Shown here one piece after another: positions 56,666-64,000 of a stretch of DNA of 64,000 bases. Source of the DNA: Candidatus Pacearchaeota archaeon. GTDB taxonomy: Archaea; Nanoarchaeota; Nanoarchaeia; Pacearchaeales; GW2011-AR1. The DNA is taken from the NCBI GenBank assembly GCA_023228245.1, contig JALOBN010000008.1, forward strand, positions 1 to 64,000, read 5' to 3'. The notes beneath the pieces are model-generated. The model had not been told where the DNA came from. It did no database searches and saw only the letters and a list, made by a program, of their open reading frames with translations. The position numbers and the translations under genes are program-made. Within the stretch, counting starts at the first letter, position 1, and each line of letters opens with the position of its first letter.

Positions 56666-57436
56666 TTAAACTTTATGGGATAGGTTTTTATAATGATTGA
56701 ATAATCGCATCCCCCATTCTACCGCCCCCGCCCCTCTGCATACTAGATCCTGATTGGTATCGTACTTGCCCGAGAGGAGATACAATCCAAGCGATAATAT
56801 GTCATCGGCCACTGTGAAGGCCGTCTTAACTTCCTGATCTATCTGATACAGATGGAAGTTGCTCGCGGCAAGCAAGCTCTTGAGCTGCTCCTGGTCGAGC
56901 AAGGCCATGATCTCGCTTGTCAGGATCAAGTGGACTTCGGCTCCTGCCTCTACCAGTCCTGCAATGAGCTCTGCATGACCCGGTGCAATGACAGGCGACA
57001 CTGCCCACATATGCTTTGCCTTCGATGTTTCCCGCAAGAAGCCATCCAATGACTTCATCACGAAGCCATTGTCCTGTACGCATTGGCCGCCAGACAGCAA
57101 ACCTATATCGGCCAACAGCCCAGCTGGAATGCCTGAGATATCATGAGATTGCCAAAAGGCAGCATTCTCATCCAGAGCAATCAGGCAAGAAAGCAGCCGG
57201 TTAAGGGCCTCGGCCCGGATCATGCCTAGATTGGTCAGATGATATGTCGTCCCTTCCTTCGCGATCTCTTCTCGCATGGCCGCAATCGAATGTGCCACAG
57301 TTGATGTGCTCGCGCCAACGACCCCCGATAGAGGCCTAATCGGCATTGGCCCATCTCGGAGGGCTAGAAGGATCTTACCCCTGGTAGATGAGCCTGTTAA
57401 GGCGCGTAAGCCGGCTTCGGCTTGATTATAGATCAT
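56666..57436 (-). CDS. FilR1-type winged-helix regulator
   Basis: 256 aa. N-terminal winged helix (RGKILLALRDGPMPIRPLSG, STSTVAHSIAAMREE, YHLTNLGMI), then a FilR1-like ligand or output domain (FWQSHDISGIPAGLLADIGLL, VSPVIAPGHAELIAGLVEAG, 'SLGLYLLSGKYD'). The family is abundant in Methanosarcinales and was named in Methanothrix; its presence supports such a host. Probably captured from the host; may redirect host transcription. ATGA start overlap. Confidence 0.8.
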   Translation of the reverse strand: MIYNQAEAGLRALTGSSTRGKILLALRDGPMPIRPLSGVVGASTSTVAHSIAAMREEIAKEGTTYHLTNLGMIRAEALNRLLSCLIALDENAAFWQSHDISGIPAGLLADIGLLSGGQCVQDNGFVMKSLDGFLRETSKAKHMWAVSPVIAPGHAELIAGLVEAGAEVHLILTSEIMALLDQEQLKSLLAASNFHLYQIDQEVKTAFTVADDILSLGLYLLSGKYDTNQDLVCRGAGAVEWGMRLFNHYKNLSHKV

Positions 57437-57579
57437 AACTTGGCCTCCCTGACGGCCTGCTCACAGACGGCAGATAGCTTTCGCTTGGCCGCCAATCGGC
57501 GGGCTTTCGTCTCTAGCTCTGGCGGGATGGATATGTGCGCTCGATAGGCGCGCTCCGAAAGAGGTTTGGCGGTTGGCAT
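57433..57579 (-). CDS. Ribbon-helix-helix protein
   Basis: 48 aa from ATG 57579. 'YRAHISIPPELETKARRLAA', 'LSAVCEQAVREA' are the strand and helices of an RHH domain. Coupled to the FilR1 gene. Confidence 0.6.
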   Translation of the reverse strand: MPTAKPLSERAYRAHISIPPELETKARRLAAKRKLSAVCEQAVREAKL

Positions 57580-58016
57580 CAGGCCACCTCCATGAGCTGC
57601 GGCCCATGTGGCTGAACGAACTCCGAGTCCAGCCACCCCCAATCATACCCATATTCGTCCCCTGGATGACTTGCCAGGCGATATATCAGATGATCCTGAT
57701 ATTCCATCCATCCATCTCCTCTCGGGGATGGAAGAAGTTTCTTTTCCGTCTGCGGGGTCAGGGCAAATGTTTTTATCAGCCCAGACCGATAGATCTCTCG
57801 ATCTCGGCCAGACAGTTCCATCATTCTGTCATAATATTTTTTTGGAAATGCAGCAATGGGCGTTTTTCCATCTCCATATGAGATGGAGACGATCCAGGCG
57901 TATTTTCCAGTCCGCGCACCTTCGCAAAGAAACATGTTGCTGCCCATTGGACATATAGATTCCATTCTCGCCGCCATATTCGGCAGCGAGAGCAGGCTGT
58001 CTTCGGAGATAGCCAT
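57579..58016 (-). CDS. Hypothetical protein
   Basis: 145 aa. Alpha/beta with 'KYAWIVSISYGDGKTPIAAFPKKYYDRM'. Shares a base with the RHH start (TGATG). No family recognised. Confidence 0.55.
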   Translation of the reverse strand: MAISEDSLLSLPNMAARMESICPMGSNMFLCEGARTGKYAWIVSISYGDGKTPIAAFPKKYYDRMMELSGRDREIYRSGLIKTFALTPQTEKKLLPSPRGDGWMEYQDHLIYRLASHPGDEYGYDWGWLDSEFVQPHGPQLMEVA

Positions 58017-58223
58017 CTAGGCCACCTCCTCGACCCGCACATAATGACCCGTATTAGCCATGATCACGCGGGCCGCCTCATTGAGCGCTCTGACATCGCC
58101 TTCCGGGACGCCGGAGTAATCCATTCGGGGGAGCCAGTCAAACCAGCTTTCCAGAGTGGCGATCATCTCAGCCCAGTTCTCTATTCTTTGTACCTCATTT
58201 CCATCTGATATTTTGTATGCCAT
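58017..58223 (-). CDS. Small hypothetical protein
   Basis: 68 aa from ATG 58223. Helical, acidic. First gene of the FilR1 unit; its minus TATA box is 58268-58280. Confidence 0.5.
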   Translation of the reverse strand: MAYKISDGNEVQRIENWAEMIATLESWFDWLPRMDYSGVPEGDVRALNEAARVIMANTGHYVRVEEVA

Positions 58224-58267
58224 TTTTCTCAACCTCGCACTTCAGTATTACCCTATTAGTAGCCACG

Positions 58268-58330
58268 CATATATATACTTTACGCTAAAGATCTCCAGAT
58301 CTACAGATATTTCAATATCACTTATATATC
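58268..58330. promoter_or_regulatory. Divergent promoters of the regulator and FilR1 unit
   Basis: Minus-strand box catatatatactt at 58268-58280, plus-strand box cttatatatc at 58321-58330, 22-31 nt ahead of the leaderless ATG 58352. No clear operator palindrome. Confidence 0.5.
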
Positions 58331-58351
58331 GAGACCGATCTATATCTATCT

Positions 58352-58726
58352 ATGAGATTATGCCTAGATGTAGACCAATCGCTAGCAGTAAGGTTGAAAC
58401 GCTACTTGCTAGATCGCTGTGGAACGACCTATAAAGTTCAGCAAGAAGTCCTGCGCGAGGCATTGATCGAGTACTTAGATCGAAATTCGATGGCCCCGCC
58501 CATGCATGAGAAGAGGTCCGAAAAAAGGGGAATTGGCGCACCAATTCCAGTCTCGCGCGAAGGCGAGACGAAGCGGCCAAGGATTCGCGATGATCCTATG
58601 CTGGTTAAGAAAATAGGCGCGATGATCGCAGATGGCAAGACCATCGCAGAGATTGCGAGGGAGATAGGATATTCGTGGAGCACGGTGAAAAGCTACCTAC
58701 AACATGCCTCGCTGGAACGCATATAA
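58352..58726 (+). CDS. RHH + HTH DNA-binding protein bordering tail module 2
   Basis: 124 aa. Residues 1-45: strand RLCLDVDQSLAVRLKRYLL and helices of an RHH. Residues 85-120: resolvase-type HTH (KTIAEIAREIGYSWSTVKSYL). Identical to the truncated left-edge gene over 107 bp, then different. Leaderless. Its 3' end overlaps the convergent lectin-like gene by 30 nt, so an exchange inside the gene would swap its C-terminal HTH together with the tail genes. Confidence 0.7.
   Translation: MRLCLDVDQSLAVRLKRYLLDRCGTTYKVQQEVLREALIEYLDRNSMAPPMHEKRSEKRGIGAPIPVSREGETKRPRIRDDPMLVKKIGAMIADGKTIAEIAREIGYSWSTVKSYLQHASLERI
58399..58505 (+). repeat. Right copy of 107-bp direct repeat
   Basis: Identical to bases 1-107. 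To its left lie the promoter and first codons of the regulator, which the left edge lacks. Confidence 0.95.
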
Positions 58727-59389
58727 GCGGCTCATTTGGGCAGGCGTAAGCGCATAATCCAGCAGTTGCAGCTCATCCATCGAGCATGTGGGCAGGTAGC
58801 CGACCGATAGCGGTGTATATCCGTCCACATAGGCCCCTCCGATGGAGCAACACCGATACGCTGCGCTGCTCCCGAATGTGGGAGTCACCGGATTCGGTTC
58901 TTCCGCATCCACTGCCCCGTCGACATAGATCCTGGCATAGCTATCGTCTCTGGTGGCTGCTATAAGATGCCATTTGCCATCGTTTACGACCTTGGTTCCC
59001 GCCAGGATCAACGCCCAACTTGTCGATCCATCGCCCAAAATTAGCCTAACAATTCCAGACGACGTTTCGATATCATATCCATAGAAATTCGAGCTAGAAC
59101 TATTCACTTTTATCCCCGATGCCGTGAAAAGTATAGCTCTTCCTGAAGTATCCGTCCCTTTGTACCACAATATGACGGAAAATGCGGTGAGAAACAACGT
59201 GGCAATCAACGTCAGAGCGAACCGCGCCGTTCCATCGAAAACGGCGCATTTTCCGAATCTTCCGAAAGCGAACGTCACGCCTCCGCTATCGGTTCCGTCG
59301 TGACCGTTCCCGGAAGAATCGTTGCCATTGCTCTCGAAATGCCAAAGTCCCTCGCAGCCTTCATGTGGCCAATTGTATGCGCTACTCAT
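58697..59389 (-). CDS. LamG / concanavalin-like lectin tail protein
   Basis: 230 aa. Single LamG-like jelly roll: GCEGLWHFESNGNDSSGN, 'FGKCAVFDGTARF', 'FSVILWYKG', 'DGKWHLIAATRDDSYARIYVDG', 'CSMDELQLLDYALTPAQM'. Binds sugars in related proteins. Takes the distal-fibre position of module 2. Confidence 0.8.
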   Translation of the reverse strand: MSSAYNWPHEGCEGLWHFESNGNDSSGNGHDGTDSGGVTFAFGRFGKCAVFDGTARFALTLIATLFLTAFSVILWYKGTDTSGRAILFTASGIKVNSSSSNFYGYDIETSSGIVRLILGDGSTSWALILAGTKVVNDGKWHLIAATRDDSYARIYVDGAVDAEEPNPVTPTFGSSAAYRCCSIGGAYVDGYTPLSVGYLPTCSMDELQLLDYALTPAQMSRLYAFQRGML

Positions 59390-60252
59390 TCCGTATACCG
59401 CCAGGCTACCGGCATCGACCAGATATAGATATACGCATCCGCTCCCGGTGTCGTTGCGTGCCCGCTGTCATAGTCGAGAGAAATCTTGCTTTTAGCGGCG
59501 ACTGCAACCGTTGCCGTGGCCTCGGTTGCAGCAGCGGCTATTTCCGGCTTTGTGGCAAAGACTGAAGTCCCATCGTCATTGATATCCCAGACTCCTTTCG
59601 TGGTCGTCGGAGCAGTCTGGTAGACCACCACAGTCGAAAATACATAACGATCTTCCCGCCAGGACAGGATCTTCCCGATGTTGGTTTGTGCCGCGATAGG
59701 CATGTTGCCAGGAATGGTCCAGCAGTCCTCTTGTGCCCGATGAATGCAGTATTTCATGCCCGTAAAGCCTGCCGAAATGGTGTTACCTTTCAACTCGAAA
59801 GTAACATAATTGGCGGCATAAGAGGCTGAAATGATCTTCGCCGCTTGCCACCCGCCGCCCGACTTCTCCCAGGAGATGATCGTTCCTGCCGAAAAGATCA
59901 GGTCGTAACCGTTCGCGTTGGAGGTGTCTACAATTCTGAAAGAAGTATCGGACACACGCGACGGCAGGCCCGGCATATCTGCCCATATCGTTTTTATGCC
60001 GCTCGCCCCATCCGTGCCTTTTTCGGCGTATAGACTCCAGTAGGCATTCTCTGTATCAGGATACGTGGGCGGATCGTTGCCAGTCGTCTCCTGGAGGGCA
60101 TAGAACGCCCTCCCTCCGAAAATCGCCCCGTCGTTGGCGGCATACGTGGTTCCCGCTCCGTACTCTCCCTTCCAGCTCAACGTGCCTCCTGGGATGCCTT
60201 GCGGGCCGATCAGGTTAGGGATATCTGATCTGAGGAGATATCGCTGTTGCAT
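59386..60252 (-). CDS. Tail fibre protein
   Basis: 288 aa from ATG 60252. Starts with collagen-like GPQGIPGG, then a CBM5/12-like unit (WKGEYGAGTTYAAND...), then an all-beta domain (GYDLIFSAGTIISWEKSG) and Ala-rich helix near the C-terminus. ATGA overlap with the lectin gene. No counterpart of this domain set in module 1. Confidence 0.65.
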   Translation of the reverse strand: MQQRYLLRSDIPNLIGPQGIPGGTLSWKGEYGAGTTYAANDGAIFGGRAFYALQETTGNDPPTYPDTENAYWSLYAEKGTDGASGIKTIWADMPGLPSRVSDTSFRIVDTSNANGYDLIFSAGTIISWEKSGGGWQAAKIISASYAANYVTFELKGNTISAGFTGMKYCIHRAQEDCWTIPGNMPIAAQTNIGKILSWREDRYVFSTVVVYQTAPTTTKGVWDINDDGTSVFATKPEIAAAATEATATVAVAAKSKISLDYDSGHATTPGADAYIYIWSMPVAWRYTE

Positions 60253-60259
60253 GGCTGCC

Positions 60260-61240
60260 TCAATATTCTGCAGCTTCGTAGTTCGCCACAGCACCGAGCA
60301 GCACAAAGGTCAGGTTCGCGGTAGCTGCGTCCTTGATTCGCACACGCAGGGCGTAGGTCTCCAGATCAGCGGCATATGCCTGTTCGCCGACTGGAATTGT
60401 TACGGTCGCTGTATGCGTTCCTGCTGCCATCCTTTCAGCATTTGTGTTATGGGCCGCGTCGTAGTCTTCGTTCGCGTCCCCAGCCAGAACACCCCCGGTT
60501 GGGGCAGATCCGTCCGCTCCGAGCGTCTGCTTCACAATGTGGAACAGTACAATATCGTTCGTGGTGTCTATCGTTCCTCCAACCGTGTAGTTCACCGTCA
60601 CCGATTTTAGCTTCGCGCCCTTGCTCGCAGTATTCCTTTTCGGAAGCGGAATCGGCATCCGGTAATAATGATCGGCAACGGCGGCCGTCCGGGTCACGAT
60701 CTGGATATCATCGCTCGCGCCCTCGGAGACCGTCCAGGTGCCGCCTATCGCGCCTGTAGTGCCCACAGTCCCGATGCCCCTGGCGATGTCGAGAGCTATC
60801 TGGTGATCGGTCTTCACTGCGACAATTCCGCCTGTCAGTGCCAGCGAGCCGGTGACTACCATATTCCCGGTCAGCATGTCGATGGATGCTCGGAGCGCAG
60901 ACGCAGCATTGTCGTAGAACTGGAGCACGCCTGCAGCTAGCCGGATCAGGACGTCATTGGCGGATCCGTCGATCAGCCTCATGTATGGAGCGGTATCGGT
61001 GGCCTTGAAATAGGTCGCATCGGCAACGCCTATCGTCACGTACTGCAAGGCTTTCCAGACAGTTGCCCAATTCGCGCCCACTCCCGGTTCCGTGGCGGCT
61101 GATGCCGTATGACCAGTAGTACAGATGAATGACCCGGAATTTTGGGAAAGGTTACCCACCTCGTAGTCCTCGCCGGAAACCCACGCGCCGCGATCCACTA
61201 TTATGATTCCCTCTGATCTCAAAATATATTTAGTATCCAT
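60260..61240 (-). CDS. Tail fibre protein with carbohydrate-binding module
   Basis: 326 aa. Residues about 17-65 are the CBM5/12-like unit (YEVGNLSQNSGSFICTTGHT, EPGVGANWATVW) found in the module 1 fibre; then a trimeric-fibre-like segment (FYDNAASALRASIDMLTGN) and C-terminal beta sandwich. Positional counterpart of 1266-2471. Confidence 0.7.
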   Translation of the reverse strand: MDTKYILRSEGIIIVDRGAWVSGEDYEVGNLSQNSGSFICTTGHTASAATEPGVGANWATVWKALQYVTIGVADATYFKATDTAPYMRLIDGSANDVLIRLAAGVLQFYDNAASALRASIDMLTGNMVVTGSLALTGGIVAVKTDHQIALDIARGIGTVGTTGAIGGTWTVSEGASDDIQIVTRTAAVADHYYRMPIPLPKRNTASKGAKLKSVTVNYTVGGTIDTTNDIVLFHIVKQTLGADGSAPTGGVLAGDANEDYDAAHNTNAERMAAGTHTATVTIPVGEQAYAADLETYALRVRIKDAATANLTFVLLGAVANYEAAEY

Positions 61241-61249
61241 ATATAAACC

Positions 61250-62416
61250 TCAATACCAAAACCGATCATTGTAGCAGGCTTGAACAAACCTGAGCTGGGT
61301 AGCAGCCGTACTTTCTACTCTGATTTTGAAAGTTTCGTCTGGATCGGCATAAGGAATCTTGCTCGGGGCCACATATCTGTGAACCGTCCCTTTCAGTGCC
61401 GATATAGCCACAGATCCGCTTGCAGCGGCCTTGATTCCGAAGGCGATATGCTCCTCCCCCTCAACATCCGGAACATAGATGGTATTGGCCCCGACTACCA
61501 AATCATCATGATCTAGCTCTTCCATGTCGCCTAGATCTGTCTCTACTGCCTTCCAGATGGTCGCCCCATCGCCTGTTAGCGCATCGACTGTTAGCTCTAT
61601 CTTGGCCGCCCCTGCCTCTCCTGAAACCTGTAACGGCCCATAGAACGGCATCATTACATAATCGGAATTGTCGAGTGTAAGTACGCCGCCAGATATCGAT
61701 CCACCGGATGTTTTGGAATGGCAATCATAGGACAGGGATGCCATCGAGATTAGGGGCGAATCATACGAGTGCCAGACTTCGCCCCTCCATCCAAGCTCGA
61801 AAATATCCCCTCGGAGCATTTTCTCGCATAGAATTAGCTCCCTGTCGTGTTCTGCGCTAGATGCGCCCGGTGTGATCCTGACGGATAGATCCTCGACATA
61901 GTCCGCTATCCGATCAGCCGATACCTGCATGTAGCTGATCGGTGCTCGCTCGTGGCCGGCGTTGGTCAAAAGATCGGAAACGCTAGGTATAGGGGCCGTC
62001 CAAGTCATATCAATGCCCTGATCCGGCCCGTAAAGCCACGCCTCGCGGCAAGTGATTTCAGCAACGGCTTCGTAAAGATTCTTGTCAAGTGCCATGCCAG
62101 ACGAAAGATACGCATGCGCCAGGGCAATGTAGCCCGCCCTGGTAGCGTCGAATGGGTAGAACTCAGACTCAGCCGGGGCAGTGTTCACTTCCTTCAGAAA
62201 TGCTTCCAGAAGTTCCCTGTCCTTGGTTTTGATTGTTCGGATCTTGTATTTCTTGGCCGCTCTGCCTTTGCTTCTGACATCGGCATAATTTCTACCAGGC
62301 ACCTGAACTTCCTCGACTCCCTGCCCACCGCCTGAGGAGTCAACGCCTTCTGCAAAAATGATATCAGAGAAATCATATCCGTGGATTTGGCAGTAGGGAG
62401 TAACGTAAGTAGCCAT
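61250..62416 (-). CDS. Distal tail protein (Dit-like), module 2
   Basis: 388 aa from ATG 62416. Clear homologue of 2482-3624: CQIHGYDFSDI, SSGGGQGVEEVQVPGR, 'NTAPAESEFYPFDATRAGYI', 'ALKGTVHRYVAP', but with low identity. Overlap with the hub gene is about 3 nt away. Confidence 0.65.
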   Translation of the reverse strand: MATYVTPYCQIHGYDFSDIIFAEGVDSSGGGQGVEEVQVPGRNYADVRSKGRAAKKYKIRTIKTKDRELLEAFLKEVNTAPAESEFYPFDATRAGYIALAHAYLSSGMALDKNLYEAVAEITCREAWLYGPDQGIDMTWTAPIPSVSDLLTNAGHERAPISYMQVSADRIADYVEDLSVRITPGASSAEHDRELILCEKMLRGDIFELGWRGEVWHSYDSPLISMASLSYDCHSKTSGGSISGGVLTLDNSDYVMMPFYGPLQVSGEAGAAKIELTVDALTGDGATIWKAVETDLGDMEELDHDDLVVGANTIYVPDVEGEEHIAFGIKAAASGSVAISALKGTVHRYVAPSKIPYADPDETFKIRVESTAATQLRFVQACYNDRFWY

Positions 62417-62418
62417 TT

Positions 62419-64000
62419 TCAGCTCCTGACCCAAGCGTAAACTTTTCCCTTAAGTCTCTTCCAGGTGGCGTAGGTCACTTTCTGGGTGTTGAGCCCGCGC
62501 TTGATGTTGCTTCCTAGGATCGTTCGCTTCCACATCCTAACAGTTGTAGAAATGTCGAATGTTGGATGGTTGATGCATGCCGCGCCGGACCATTCACCGT
62601 TTTTCTGTACCCAAATGGCAATAGTGCTCGCCGATCCGTAATTGACATACCTGGTTATGTCGAGCCCGGAAATTTGATCATTCAGAAGATAATGCCGAGG
62701 TTGACAGAAAATATTTTCCCCGCCATTAATCTGTACAAACACGGCGCATGATACCGGTTTCTCATCGGCAGTGATAGAAATATCGAGCGTGACCCTATGC
62801 GACCAGTCCGATTCGTAAGCCTCCGCTGGAACCGTGATGCTTGCTGATGCGCCGCCACACACCCCGTGAGTAGTATCGCCTAATTGCAGATCGGTGCCGC
62901 TTGTGGTTATGGCCTTTCCGAACTCGACCAAATATTCATCCAAGTAGATTCTGTTCAAAGAATCTTTTGAGTTGAAAGCATCGACCAGATCGCTCTTTCG
63001 ACCGCCTATCTCCATTTCGTAGCCGCCTTTGCTATCGGTTTTGGCGCTGGCGACTTGCAGGAGTTTTTCGGATTCTCCCACCAACCGCAATCTGATCATA
63101 TCGTTAGGCTTTGGCTTGTGACCCCAATCAGGCGATGGTGAGACGGTGAACATTTCGTCGTCGAGCCGGATAGCGTATTCGGCGTCAATGTACGGCTTCA
63201 GGTTGCCCACAGCGTCTAAAAATCCTTCGTCCACATCTAAAGAATCTTCAATCCAGATTCCTTTCCACGAATGATCTGAGGGAGTATAGACGTGCTGCAC
63301 ATCCCTGCTGCCGTAGCCTAGTCCGATCAAGGCATGTACTCTCTGATCCTCATTGTAGCTTTGTGTGACTTCTTCTATATTTTCCTCCGAAAGTGTAAAT
63401 TCCGTCTCGACCGGCTCATCCAGACAGTCTAAATATGTATAATTTCTTTCGCGTCTAAACCTGGGATTGAGGCCGTAGAACTCGGCGAGATCTATGAGGA
63501 CATCCATTATTCTATCAAAATTCGTCTGGAAGTTGCCAGTCAAAAGGCTGCTAGCAAGGTCTATGTCCCCCATCCGAACGCCGGTGTCGTAGGCATTTTC
63601 TGCGAGCATCATAAATTTTGGGCCGAACCCGCCATTGAGCGCGGAATCGTCGAGCCGTACCCATAGGTCGTCGTCGGACCAACAAGATACATCGGTGCTG
63701 AGCAAATCCGCGAAGCTATCTACCCGAGGCAATAGAGTGCCTTCTGCATAGATATCAGCCGAACCGATTCGGCTATCCAGTCCAAGCCCGACTAGCTTGT
63801 ATATCCAATCTGAGCCATAAGCCCACCAATCATATACAGGGACAGTAGGATCAATGACAGTGTTGCCATGCAGCGGTATCATGGAGTTGGCGATGAAAAG
63901 CAGCCCGACGTTCCCGATTACGCCGTAAGAATCCGCTACCTGCGAAGGTGCATCGGACTGGAAAACCTGCCCAAGGTAGCGAGTGCTCGCCTGATATGCA
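62419..64000 (-). CDS. Tail tip hub protein, module 2 (5' cut by window edge)
   Basis: At least 526 codons: the frame stays open from the ATG at 63882 to the window end (YLGQVFQSDAPSQVADSYG lies upstream), so that ATG is internal. Same position and general layout as 3621-5558: 'NFQTNFDRIMDVLIDLAEFY' matches 'DLETNLDEIGDLIADLITAS', and 'RVHALIGLGYGSRD' matches 'HCTIGQGFGEQR'. Lacks the carbohydrate-binding insert of the first copy. Confidence 0.7.
   Translation of the reverse strand, partial: AYQASTRYLGQVFQSDAPSQVADSYGVIGNVGLLFIANSMIPLHGNTVIDPTVPVYDWWAYGSDWIYKLVGLGLDSRIGSADIYAEGTLLPRVDSFADLLSTDVSCWSDDDLWVRLDDSALNGGFGPKFMMLAENAYDTGVRMGDIDLASSLLTGNFQTNFDRIMDVLIDLAEFYGLNPRFRRERNYTYLDCLDEPVETEFTLSEENIEEVTQSYNEDQRVHALIGLGYGSRDVQHVYTPSDHSWKGIWIEDSLDVDEGFLDAVGNLKPYIDAEYAIRLDDEMFTVSPSPDWGHKPKPNDMIRLRLVGESEKLLQVASAKTDSKGGYEMEIGGRKSDLVDAFNSKDSLNRIYLDEYLVEFGKAITTSGTDLQLGDTTHGVCGGASASITVPAEAYESDWSHRVTLDISITADEKPVSCAVFVQINGGENIFCQPRHYLLNDQISGLDITRYVNYGSASTIAIWVQKNGEWSGAACINHPTFDISTTVRMWKRTILGSNIKRGLNTQKVTYATWKRLKGKVYAWVRS

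Noticed and set aside
1..64000. Integrase, recombinase, reverse transcriptase (DGR) or CRISPR array
   Set aside because: I looked for tyrosine/serine recombinase motifs, a YxDD polymerase with variable repeats, and regularly spaced repeats, and found none; tail variation is therefore not explained by an invertase or DGR inside the window.

Overview
The window reads as most of the genome of a tailed (siphovirus-like, HK97-lineage) virus of a methanogenic archaeon. Archaeal signs: a PCNA-type sliding clamp (37882-38607), a tRNA-Thr whose 17-nt intron is bounded by a canonical bulge-helix-bulge (38784-38872), TATA boxes 22-30 nt ahead of leaderless ATGs, an XPF/ERCC4-like nuclease, a TFIIB-like zinc ribbon and a UbiA-family prenyltransferase. 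A FilR1-type regulator (56666-57436), a family typical of Methanosarcinales including Methanothrix, points to that order; this host call is inference. No integrase, recombinase, reverse transcriptase, CRISPR array or clear host gene is visible.

Layout. 1-15377, minus strand: host-recognition tail proteins, tail-tip hub, Dit-like protein, 1614-aa tape measure, tail assembly chaperone with a frameshifted extension, two paralogous tail-tube-like proteins, tail completion proteins and a MuF-like head protein. A secreted plus-strand moron interrupts them. 15378-20967: small regulatory genes, two Cys/Gly-leader proteins, a radical SAM enzyme and a string of tiny Cys-rich proteins. 20970-24138: probable lysis/surface cassette (secreted HExxHxxGxxD metallopeptidase, XhlA-like protein, small holin candidate, secreted proteins). 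24128-34383: beta-helix tailspike, acetyltransferase, connectors, signal-peptide-bearing fibre, capsid, scaffold, portal and both terminase subunits.

34508-38607, plus strand: zinc ribbon, DUF1937, SNF2-like helicase, HNH homing endonuclease, DNA methyltransferase and PCNA. 38784-46473, minus strand: tRNA, zinc-finger factor, small winged-helix proteins, XPF-like nuclease, RecT and a second tRNA-like gene. 46594-49536, plus strand: RHH repressor followed by ATGA-coupled coiled-coil proteins. 49576-58223, minus strand: PD-(D/E)XK-like nuclease, DUF927 helicase, J-domain protein, glutaredoxin, UbiA, FilR1, with an opposing three-hairpin RNA candidate at 55441-55545.

58352-64000 repeats the architecture of the left edge: the same plus-strand regulator (107 bp identical to bases 1-107) followed by a second, strongly diverged set of tail-tip and fibre genes. 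This is either a duplicated, exchangeable host-recognition cassette or a circular genome of about 58.4 kb read past its origin into a second allele. Under either reading the host-range module, with the C-terminus of the adjoining regulator, is what gets swapped. Most genes sit in long runs with ATGA or TAATG stop-start overlaps.
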